The position numbers and the translations under genes were made by a program. Positions 49,658 through 57,609 of a stretch of DNA of 64,000 nucleotides are shown in pieces (position 1 is the stretch's first letter; each line of letters opens with the position of its first letter). The DNA is from Phenylobacterium sp. (GTDB taxonomy: Bacteria; Pseudomonadota; Alphaproteobacteria; Caulobacterales; Caulobacteraceae). The notes under the pieces were generated by a model that made no database searches, was not told where the DNA came from, and saw nothing but the letters and a program-made list of their open reading frames with translations. The DNA is taken from contig NZ_JADCBG010000028.1 of the NCBI RefSeq assembly GCF_020253645.1, positions 25,280 through 89,279 of the forward strand. The letters run 5' to 3'.

Positions 49658-52015
49658 ATGGCGCGGGCGGCGCGGAAGAAGGGTTTGGAGAGAGGCCTCG
49701 AGATCGCGGGCGGGGTCTGGGCGCATCCCCTCTCGGCCCGCGCCCGGGGTGCGCTGGCGGCCGGAGCCGGCGTCTGGGTGGCGGTCGCCCTGGCGACCTG
49801 GAACGTCGGCGACACCAGCTTCAACGCCTCCGCCTCGGGGGCTCCCGGAAATCTGCTGGGAGGACCCGGCGCGGTCCTGGCGGACCTCGTCCTCCAGACC
49901 CTCGGCGTCGCGGGCGCCGGCGCCGCCCTCCTGCTCCTGGTCCTCGGTCTCTCCCGGCTGGCCGGCCCGCATCCCGAGGCGGGGCGAGGGACTCTCCGCC
50001 TGCGCGCGGTCTGCGGCGGGGCGGCCCTGGTCGGCCTCTCCGCCCTGCTGGCCTGGTTTCCCGCCCCGGCCGGCTGGCCCCTCGCAAGAGGGCTCGGAGG
50101 GCTGACGGGCGAGGGGCTGATCGGACTCGGCGGGGCCGCCCTGGCGGAGTTCGGCCTCCCCTTCGGACGCGGCCTGACCGCCTCGGGCCTGGGCGCGCTC
50201 GGGACCTGGGGGCTGATCTACGCCCTTGGTCTGCCGCGACTGGACCTGGCCGGTCTCGTCACGGCGCTGGCGGCGAGGCTTCGGGGCCCGGGCCTCGCCG
50301 GCGCCGTACGCTCTCCCTTTCTCACCGAGGCGGAGGCCGCGGCGTCCGCGGGGCCGTCCAGGGCGCGCAAGCCCAGCGTCGTCCCGGGGGCGGCCCCGGA
50401 AGGCGCGCCTCCCGAGCCCGAAGCCACGGCGGCGCCCGCGATCCGCCCCCCCAAGGGCGCCCGCGATTCCCGGCGCGAATCCCGCGAGGCGCAGGGCGTT
50501 CTCGACTTCGCCCGGGGGGAGGGGTTCGCCCTTCCCGAACTGTCCATGCTCGCCCGCTCCGGCCCGAGGGCGGCGCAGTTCGACGAGGCTGCGCTGAGAC
50601 AGAACGCCCAGCTTCTCGAGGGCGTGCTGGCGGAGTTCGGGGTGCGCGGCCAGATCGACCAGATCCGCCCCGGGCCGGTGGTGACGCTCTACGAGCTGGT
50701 TCCGGCGCCGGGTGTGAAGTCCGCCCGCGTGGTGGCCCTGTCCGACGACATCGCACGCTCCATGTCCGTGGCCGCCTGCCGCGTGGCGGTCGTCCCCGGG
50801 CGGAACGCCATCGGCATCGAGCTGCCCAACGCCCGGCGGGAGACCGTCTATCTTCGCGACCTCCTCTCCAGCCCGGAGTATGAGAAGACCGGCCACGCCC
50901 TGCCCATGGCCCTGGGGGAGAATATCGGCGGCGAGCCCTACATCGCCGACCTGGCGAAGATGCCGCACCTGCTGATCGCGGGCACCACCGGCTCGGGCAA
51001 GTCGGTGGGGGTCAACGCCATGATCCTTTCCATTCTCTACCGCCTGCCGCCGGAGGCCTGCCGGTTCATCATGATCGATCCCAAGATGCTGGAGCTCAGC
51101 GTCTACGACGGAATCCCCCACCTTCTCGCTCCGGTGGTCACGGACCCGAAGAAGGCCATCGTCGCCCTCAAGTGGACCGTGCGGGAGATGGAGGACCGCT
51201 ACCGCCTGATGTCGAAGATCGGCGTCCGGAACGTGGCCTCGTACAATGAACGCGCCCAGGAGGCGGCCGCCCGGGGCGAGCACTTCGAGCGGACCGTGCA
51301 GACCGGGTTCGATGACCAGGGCCGGCCGGTCTATGAAAGCGAGCGGATCGACCCCCGGCCCATGCCCTACCTGGTGGTGGTGATCGACGAGGTCGCCGAC
51401 CTGATGATGGTGGCGGGCAAGGACGTGGAAGGGGCCGTCCAGCGCCTCGCGCAGATGGCGCGGGCGGCGGGAATCCACCTGGTCATGGCCACCCAGAGGC
51501 CCTCCGTGGACGTCATCACGGGCACCATCAAGGCCAACTTCCCGACCCGGATCTCCTTCCAGGTCACTTCGCGCATCGACTCGCGCACCATCCTCGGAGA
51601 GCAGGGCGCCGAGCAGCTGCTGGGCCAGGGCGACATGCTCTACATGGCCGGCGGCGGGCGCATCACGCGCCTGCACGGACCCTTTGTCTCTGACGGCGAG
51701 GTCGAGGCGGTGGCGCGCTTCCTGCGCGACCAGGGCCAGCCCCAGTATCTGGAGGAGGTGACCGCCGGGGGCGACGACGAGGACGGCGAGGGCGACTTCG
51801 GCGGCGGCGAAGGCGGCTCGGGCGATGATCTCTACGACCGCGCCGTGGCGGTGGTGACGCGCGACGGGAAGGCCTCGACCTCCTATGTCCAGCGGCGGCT
51901 CCAGATCGGCTACAATCGCGCCGCCTCCCTCATCGAACGCATGGAGAGGGAAGGGGTGGTCAGCCCCGCCAACCACGCCGGGAAACGTGAAATCCTGGCG
52001 CCGCCGCCGCCCTGA
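49658..52015 (+). CDS. ftsK: DNA translocase FtsK
   Basis: N-terminal TMs; LIAGTTGSGKSVGVNAMI; VVVIDEVADLMMVAGK; C-terminal gamma domain SYVQRRLQIGYNRAASLIERMEREGVV. Confidence 0.96.
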   Translation: MARAARKKGLERGLEIAGGVWAHPLSARARGALAAGAGVWVAVALATWNVGDTSFNASASGAPGNLLGGPGAVLADLVLQTLGVAGAGAALLLLVLGLSRLAGPHPEAGRGTLRLRAVCGGAALVGLSALLAWFPAPAGWPLARGLGGLTGEGLIGLGGAALAEFGLPFGRGLTASGLGALGTWGLIYALGLPRLDLAGLVTALAARLRGPGLAGAVRSPFLTEAEAAASAGPSRARKPSVVPGAAPEGAPPEPEATAAPAIRPPKGARDSRRESREAQGVLDFARGEGFALPELSMLARSGPRAAQFDEAALRQNAQLLEGVLAEFGVRGQIDQIRPGPVVTLYELVPAPGVKSARVVALSDDIARSMSVAACRVAVVPGRNAIGIELPNARRETVYLRDLLSSPEYEKTGHALPMALGENIGGEPYIADLAKMPHLLIAGTTGSGKSVGVNAMILSILYRLPPEACRFIMIDPKMLELSVYDGIPHLLAPVVTDPKKAIVALKWTVREMEDRYRLMSKIGVRNVASYNERAQEAAARGEHFERTVQTGFDDQGRPVYESERIDPRPMPYLVVVIDEVADLMMVAGKDVEGAVQRLAQMARAAGIHLVMATQRPSVDVITGTIKANFPTRISFQVTSRIDSRTILGEQGAEQLLGQGDMLYMAGGGRITRLHGPFVSDGEVEAVARFLRDQGQPQYLEEVTAGGDDEDGEGDFGGGEGGSGDDLYDRAVAVVTRDGKASTSYVQRRLQIGYNRAASLIERMEREGVVSPANHAGKREILAPPPP

Positions 52016-52100
52016 CGCACCCTTGCGGCGGACCATCACCCGCCGTCCGGGCATTGACCGGCGGCGTCCGCGGGACCATTTCGGCTGCCGGAGGTTCTCC

Positions 52101-52730
52101 ATGCTGACGCGTCGCACCGCCCTGGCGGGCCTGAGCCTCGCCTCCCTTCCCGCAGCGGCGACCGCCGCGCCGCTCGGCGCCGAGGAGCGGCGTCTCGCCG
52201 CCAGCGCGGCGGCCTGGCTTGAGGGCCTCGCGGAGGCCCGGGGCGGCTTCGTCCAGACCGACCCGAGGGGGCGAACGAGCCGCGGGGAGGTGTTTCTCCG
52301 GCGGCCCGGGCGGGCGCGCTTCGCCTATGATCCGCCGTCCTCCCTGCTCGTCGTGGCCGACGGCGCCCACGTCTCGGTGGCGGACCCGCGCCTCAAGACC
52401 TTCGAGCGCTATCCCCTCGCCGCCACCCCCCTGTCCCTGTTCCTGTCCCGGCGCATCCGGCTGGACGGCGACGCCCGCGTGACCGAGGTGCGCCGGACCC
52501 GCGGCGGTTTCGAAATCACGGCCCAGGATGTCCGCCGTCCCAAGGACGGTCGGATTGTTCTGGCCTTTTCGGAGGCCCCCTTCAGTCTGGCGGGCTGGAC
52601 GGTCACCGACGCCCAGGGTCGGTCCACACGGGTTGACCTCGAAGACTTCCGGCCGGTGACCGGGCTCCCCGCCAGCCTCTTTGTCCTCAAGGACCCTCGC
52701 CCGCCAGCGCTCGGGCGGGGCAAGCTGTAG
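52101..52730 (+). CDS. lolA: LolA family outer membrane lipoprotein carrier
   Basis: Signal peptide; GGFVQTDPRGRTSRGEVFLRRPGRARFAYDPPSSLLVVADG.. Confidence 0.85.
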   Translation: MLTRRTALAGLSLASLPAAATAAPLGAEERRLAASAAAWLEGLAEARGGFVQTDPRGRTSRGEVFLRRPGRARFAYDPPSSLLVVADGAHVSVADPRLKTFERYPLAATPLSLFLSRRIRLDGDARVTEVRRTRGGFEITAQDVRRPKDGRIVLAFSEAPFSLAGWTVTDAQGRSTRVDLEDFRPVTGLPASLFVLKDPRPPALGRGKL

Positions 52731-52759
52731 TGAATTTGTCACTTTCAAGTTTAAATGCG

Positions 52760-52911
52760 CCTTGACTTGACAATTGGTGGGATTGTTGCGCCACTGCAAC
52801 GCAGAGGTCCGGCCGCGTCGGACCTGCTGGCGTCGGCATTCATCCCCTTCCGACGATGGCGAGAAAGCGTAAACTCCGCCCGGACGGCTCGCGCCTCCGG
52901 GCGTTCTTTTT
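52760..52911 (+). ncRNA. Candidate small RNA locus between lolA and xthA
   Basis: AT-rich TTGACTTGACA promoter-like segment, internal hairpin aggtccg..cggacct, then intrinsic terminator 52877-52911. Confidence 0.4.
52877..52911 (+). terminator. Intrinsic terminator just upstream of xthA
   Basis: cgcccgga...tccgggcg (8-bp perfect stem) followed by ttcttttt. Confidence 0.8.
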
Positions 52912-52934
52912 GCGGGCCCGCCCAAGGATCCCCC

Positions 52935-53738
52935 ATGCACCTGAGACTGGCTACCTGGAACATCAACTCCGTGCGCCTGAGGGCCGGCCAGGTGGCGCGC
53001 TTCCTCGCCGAGCGGTCCCCGGATGTTCTCTGCCTCCAGGAGATCAAGTGCCGGGACGGCGAGTTCCCGCGCGCCGAGTTCGAGGCCGCAGGCTACCCGC
53101 ACATGCGCATCGCCGGGCAGAAGGGATCGCACGGGGTGGCCATCCTCTCCCGCCTTCCCCTGGAGGATGCGCCGAGCCTGGACCTCTGCCGGGAGGGGCA
53201 CGCCCGGTCCGTGGGCGCGCGGGTCCTGGGCGTCGAGGTGCAGAACTTCTACATCCCGGCGGGAGGCGACATCCCGGACCCGGAAGCGAACCCCAAATTC
53301 GCCCACAAACTCGACTTCCTCGCCCGCCTGACCGCCGAAGCCCGGCGACGAGACCCGGCGGCGCCCCTGGTCATCACAGGCGACCTCAATGTTGCGCCAG
53401 GCGAGTTCGACGTCTGGAGTCACCGCCAGATGCTCCGGGTGGTCAGCCACACGCCGGTGGAGATCGAGGCCATGGCCGCCCTTCGCGAGGCTGGAGATTT
53501 CACCGACCTGGTGCGGGCCGCGACGCCCGAGCCGCAGAAGCTCTTCTCCTGGTGGAGCTATCGGGCCGCCGACTTCCGGACGTCGAACCGGGGCCTGCGG
53601 CTGGACCATATCTGGATCTCGCCAGGCCTGAAGCCGGCCGCCCTCTCCGGCGGCGCCCGGGCCCGGGTGCATGACGACGTCCGCGCCTGGGAGCGGCCCA
53701 GCGACCACGCCCCGGTCAGCGCGGACTTCAGCCTCTAG
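52935..53738 (+). CDS. xthA: Exodeoxyribonuclease III
   Basis: LRLATWNINSVRLRAGQV..LCLQEIKCRDGEFP..GDLNVAPGEFDVW..GLRLDHIWIS..SDHAPV. Confidence 0.95.
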   Translation: MHLRLATWNINSVRLRAGQVARFLAERSPDVLCLQEIKCRDGEFPRAEFEAAGYPHMRIAGQKGSHGVAILSRLPLEDAPSLDLCREGHARSVGARVLGVEVQNFYIPAGGDIPDPEANPKFAHKLDFLARLTAEARRRDPAAPLVITGDLNVAPGEFDVWSHRQMLRVVSHTPVEIEAMAALREAGDFTDLVRAATPEPQKLFSWWSYRAADFRTSNRGLRLDHIWISPGLKPAALSGGARARVHDDVRAWERPSDHAPVSADFSL

Positions 53739-54421
53739 GGCGCCAGGCGATAGCCGCCGCCTTCGGTCAGGATCAGGCGCCCGCCCCCGGGGTCGCTCTC
53801 GATCTTCTGCCGGAGACGGTAGACGTGGGTCTCGAGCGTATGGGTCGTGACCCCGGCGTTGTAGCCCCAGACCTCGGCCAGCAGCTCGTCCCGCAGCACC
53901 GGCTTGTCCCCCGCCCGGTAGAGGTATTTCAGGATGTTGGTTTCCTTCTCGGTCAGGCGCACCTTGCGGCCGGAGCTGTCCACCAGGACCTTGGCCGACG
54001 GCCGGAATTCGTAGGGCCCCAGGCGGAAGACCGCGCCCTCGGAGTGCTCATGGCTGCGCAGCTGCGCCCGGATCCGGGCCTGGAGCACAGCCAGGCGGAA
54101 GGGCTTGGTCACATAGTCGTTGGCCCCGGCGTCCAGCCCCCCGACCATGTCGGCTTCCGCATCGGCGGCCGTGAGCATGATGACGGGGCAAACCACCTGT
54201 CGCGCCCTCAGCTCCCGGCAGACCTCCCGCCCGTTGGTGTCCGGGAGGTCGACGTCCAGGAGGATCAGGTCGGGCCGGGACTCCAGGGCGGCCTGCACCC
54301 CGGCGGCGCCGTCGGCGGCCTGGACGACGGTGAACTCGCCGCCTGCGCCCAGGAGATCCGCGAGCTCGACGCGCAGCTCGTCGTTGTCATCAATGATCAG
54401 GAGGGTCTTGGGTTGAGCCAT
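53735..54421 (-). CDS. cenR: OmpR-family response regulator, CenR-like
   Basis: LLIIDDNDELRVELADLL..DYVTKPFR..RLTEKETNILKYLYRAGDKPVLRDELLAEVWGYNAGVTTHTLETHVYRLRQKIE..GGGYRLAP. Confidence 0.8.
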   Translation of the reverse strand: MAQPKTLLIIDDNDELRVELADLLGAGGEFTVVQAADGAAGVQAALESRPDLILLDVDLPDTNGREVCRELRARQVVCPVIMLTAADAEADMVGGLDAGANDYVTKPFRLAVLQARIRAQLRSHEHSEGAVFRLGPYEFRPSAKVLVDSSGRKVRLTEKETNILKYLYRAGDKPVLRDELLAEVWGYNAGVTTHTLETHVYRLRQKIESDPGGGRLILTEGGGYRLAP

Positions 54422-54490
54422 GGCCCGGAACATGCACCGTGAGTGTGGTCTCCGCCAAGCCTTCAGATCAGGGCGGACCCAGGAGGAACA

Positions 54491-55006
54491 ATGATCTTCA
54501 CGGCGAGGTCGGACGGGGTTCTGGACATTGACGGCCGCCTGGCGCCCTGCGTTCTCGGACGATCCGGCGTCCTCCCGGCGGAGGACAAGCACGAGGGGGA
54601 CGGCGCCTCGCCCCTCGGGATCTGGCCGATCCGGCGGGTTCTTTACCGGCCGGACCGGGAACCTGCGCCGCAGACGCACCTTCCCCTGGCCGCCCTGAGG
54701 CCCGCGGACGGGTGGTGCGACGCCCCGGGGGATCCCGCCTACAATCGACCGGTCACCCTGCCCTATCCCGCCAGCGCAGAGCCGATGTGGCGGGAGGATC
54801 ACGTCTACGACCTTGTCGTTGTCCTCGGTCACAATGACGATCCGCCGGTCAGCCCCATGGGATCGGCGATCTTCCTGCACCTGCTCCACCCCGAGGGAAC
54901 GCCGACCGCCGGCTGCGTGGCCGTCGGGCGGAGCGACATGCTGGACTTCCTGGCGAAGGCGCGTCCCGGCGACGCCCTGGCCATCCTGGAGGCGGTGCGC
55001 GGCTGA
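54491..55006 (+). CDS. L,D-transpeptidase (YkuD) family protein
   Basis: SPLGIWPIRRVLYR..AIFLHLLHPEGTPTAGCVAV catalytic HxnTxGC. Confidence 0.85.
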   Translation: MIFTARSDGVLDIDGRLAPCVLGRSGVLPAEDKHEGDGASPLGIWPIRRVLYRPDREPAPQTHLPLAALRPADGWCDAPGDPAYNRPVTLPYPASAEPMWREDHVYDLVVVLGHNDDPPVSPMGSAIFLHLLHPEGTPTAGCVAVGRSDMLDFLAKARPGDALAILEAVRG

Positions 55007-55058
55007 GCGCCGTCCCCGGCCATCTCGCGGGCGCCCGGACGCCCGGGACAGCGGACCC

Positions 55059-55721
55059 CTAGACGGCGCCGGATCGCACGCCGAACAGGGCCGAGCCCAC
55101 CCGGACGCTGGTGGCGCCGAAGCCGATCGCAGTCTCGAAGTCGCCGCTCATGCCCATCGAGAGCTGGTCCAGTCCGTTTCGCGCCGCGATCCTGGCGAGG
55201 AGGGCGAAGTGGGGCCCCGGGGGCTCATGGGCCGGCGGAATGCACATCAGACCCTCGACCGGCAGGCCGAGTTCACCGCGCACCCGATCCAGAAAGGCGT
55301 CGGCCTGAAGCGGCGCCACCCCGGCCTTCTGCGGCTCCTCACCGGTATTGACCTGGACGTAGAGGCGGGCGAGGCGGCCGGTGCGATCCGCCGCCGCGAT
55401 CAGGGCGTGGGCCAGCTTTTCGCGGTCGAGGGTCTCGATCACGTCAAAGAGCACGAGGGCCTCCTGCGCCTTGTTCGTCTGCAGGGGCCCGATGAGCCGG
55501 AGTTCAAGCCCCTCCCGGCGCCCCGCCCAGCGTTGCGCGGCCTCCTGGACGCGATTCTCTCCGAAGACCTTCTGCCCGGCGGCGAGGACCGGGGCGATGG
55601 CCTCCCAGGGCTGCTCCTTGGACACCGCCGTCAGCACGACCTCGGAGGCGCTGCGGCCTGCGGCCTGCGCGGCGGCCGCGATTCGGGCTAGGATGGCGTC
55701 GAGTGCGGGAGATGCGGACAT
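55059..55721 (-). CDS. YggS/PROSC family PLP-binding protein
   Basis: VVLTAVSKEQPWEAI..FGENRVQEAAQRW..LIGPLQTNK..LCIPPAHEPPGPHF..LSMGMSGDFETAIGFGATSVRVGSALFG. Confidence 0.95.
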   Translation of the reverse strand: MSASPALDAILARIAAAAQAAGRSASEVVLTAVSKEQPWEAIAPVLAAGQKVFGENRVQEAAQRWAGRREGLELRLIGPLQTNKAQEALVLFDVIETLDREKLAHALIAAADRTGRLARLYVQVNTGEEPQKAGVAPLQADAFLDRVRGELGLPVEGLMCIPPAHEPPGPHFALLARIAARNGLDQLSMGMSGDFETAIGFGATSVRVGSALFGVRSGAV

Positions 55722-56319
55722 TTCGGGATTCTGGACCGTCAGGCGGACAGCGGCCTTCCTAGGCCGTCGGCGGCGGCGGGGAAAGTCCCCGCCGCCCCTG
55801 CTGGTCTTCACCGATCCGGACCGGACCCCGGACCCGGCGGCCCTGGCCCGGCGGTTGCCCCGGGGGACGGGCCTTGTCTATCGGGGCTTCGGGGCGCCTG
55901 ACGCCGCCTGCGTCGCCGCGGAACTGTCCGCGATCGCGCGCCGCCGGGGGCTCGTCCTGCTGATCGGGGCGGACCGGGGACTGGCGATGCGATGCAAGGC
56001 CCAGGGGCTTCACCTTCCGGAACGGATGGCCGGTCAGGCGCCGCGCCTGCGCCGGCCGGGCTGGATCCTCACCGCCGCCGCGCACTCGGCCGCCGCCGCG
56101 CGCCGGCCCGGGATCGACGCCTTCGTCGTTTCGGCGGTGTTTCCCTCGGCGTCCCGCTCGGCGGGGCCTCCCCTGGGCGTCCTCCGGTTTGCGCAGCTTG
56201 CGCGACGAGCCCGGGCTCCGGTCTACGCCCTGGGCGGCGTCAACGATGTCACGGCGGGGCGACTTCGGCTCACACCGGCGGCAGGACTCGCCGGCGTCGA
56301 CCTGCACGCCGGGGTCTGA
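55693..56319 (+). CDS. Thiamine phosphate synthase-like protein (start uncertain)
   Basis: LLVFTDPDRTPDPAALARRLPRGTGLVYRGFG..GLHLPERM..WILTAAAHSAAAAR..AFVVSAVFPSASRSAGPPLG..VYALGGVND. Confidence 0.75.
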   Translation: MASSAGDADISGFWTVRRTAAFLGRRRRRGKSPPPLLVFTDPDRTPDPAALARRLPRGTGLVYRGFGAPDAACVAAELSAIARRRGLVLLIGADRGLAMRCKAQGLHLPERMAGQAPRLRRPGWILTAAAHSAAAARRPGIDAFVVSAVFPSASRSAGPPLGVLRFAQLARRARAPVYALGGVNDVTAGRLRLTPAAGLAGVDLHAGV

Positions 56320-56334
56320 GGTGTTGGGCCTCGA

Positions 56335-56724
56335 TCAGAACTTGAAGGCGGTCTCGAGGCGGACGCGGGGGACCTGCTGCTTGGGAGCGATCTTCCGCCA
56401 GGCCTCGGGCTGACCGGCCTGGTCTCCCATGGACACGGCGCCGCCAATGCTCAGGCTTGGAGAGACGCGGAAATAGGCGCCCGCCTTGACGTCGGACCAG
56501 TCGGGCTCGCGGGTTTGGGGAGACTCCACATTGAGCGTCATGCCCCAGCGGCCCTTGCGGGCGTCCCAGGTCAAGGAGGTGCCGCCGGCGGGCGTCGCCG
56601 CCTGATCGACACGGACCGTGAAGTCAGACCGGGTGCGAGCCGGGTCCGCCGACGCGACCGAGCTGGCGCCCAGCACGAGAAGCGCGCCGGCGACCGCTAG
56701 CGCGGAGCCCTTGTAAGGCCGCAT
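56335..56724 (-). CDS. ntrZ: NtrZ-family periplasmic regulatory protein
   Basis: Signal peptide; TREPDWSDVKAGAYFRVSPSLSIGGAVSMGD..VRLETAFKF. Confidence 0.7.
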   Translation of the reverse strand: MRPYKGSALAVAGALLVLGASSVASADPARTRSDFTVRVDQAATPAGGTSLTWDARKGRWGMTLNVESPQTREPDWSDVKAGAYFRVSPSLSIGGAVSMGDQAGQPEAWRKIAPKQQVPRVRLETAFKF

Positions 56725-57000
56725 TTTCACGTCCCGAAACGACACCCGAACACTCACCTTCACAATGACCCTGACTGTTTGCCAGCCAAAAGCGCCCGAA
56801 AAAGGGCCTGAGCGATCTAGGGGCAGGCGACGCGGCGGGTCAACCTGCGGCCGGGGCGAAAGGGGGGTTTAGGGTCTCTCGTGTGGCGGCGGGGCCACGC
56901 GATTCCTGTTTGGCGCCCGTCCGGGCGTTGATATAGAGGGCGCGGCGCGGGGTGGCGCCGGCCCGCGTCCTTTGGCCCGGGCCCTGAAGTCTTTGGAGCG

Positions 57001-57504
57001 GTGCGGATGCCGTCGGAAACCGGAGTCCTGAAGAAGAGCCTCTTGGCGGGCCTGGCGATTCTCGCCATCGGTTCCCTCGGGGCCTGCGCGTCCCGGAGCG
57101 GGCCCGAGACCGTCCAGGGCGGTCCGCCAGGGGGCTTTCCCCTCCTGGGCGGCGCACGGCCGGAGGCCGCCAGACCCCTCATCTCCGTGAACGGCTATCT
57201 CTGGAGGGCGGCTCTGGACACCCTGTCCTTCATGCCGCTCGCCTCCGCCGATCCCTATGGCGGGGTCATCATCACCGACTGGTATGTGAACCCGGAAAAG
57301 CCGGACGAGAGGTTCAAGGCGACGGTCTACATCCTCGACAGCCGGCTGCGGGCCGACGGCCTGAACGTGGCCCTGTTCCGCCAGACCCGGGACGCCTCCG
57401 GAAGCTGGACCGACGCCCAGGTCAACACCCAGACCGAGATCGACCTGGAGAATGCGATCCTCACCCGGGCGCGCCAGGTCCGACTTTCCGACGTTCCCGG
57501 CTGA
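57001..57504 (+). CDS. DUF3576 lipoprotein
   Basis: Lipobox LGACAS; GYLWRAALDTLSFMPLASADPYGGVIITDWYVNPEKPDERFKATVYIL; GTG or internal ATG 57007 start. Confidence 0.85.
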   Translation: MRMPSETGVLKKSLLAGLAILAIGSLGACASRSGPETVQGGPPGGFPLLGGARPEAARPLISVNGYLWRAALDTLSFMPLASADPYGGVIITDWYVNPEKPDERFKATVYILDSRLRADGLNVALFRQTRDASGSWTDAQVNTQTEIDLENAILTRARQVRLSDVPG

Positions 57505-57609
57505 CGCCCGGCGCGCGACCGACCCTCCAGGACCCGCTCACCGGCCCTGACGGACCGGACCGCGCCCCGGGGCCGGTCCGCGCCCTCCCCCGTGACCTGA
57601 TCCGACGGT

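Noticed and set aside
49607-52117. 836-aa - strand ORF antisense to ftsK
   Set aside because: Low-complexity H/G/R/D composition typical of antisense frames of GC-rich genes; FtsK motifs are on the + strand.
52755-52934. In-frame N-terminal extension of xthA (MRLDLTIGGIVAPLQRR...)
   Set aside because: Contains promoter-like and terminator sequences; ExoIII homology begins at MHLRLATWNINSVRLR (52935).
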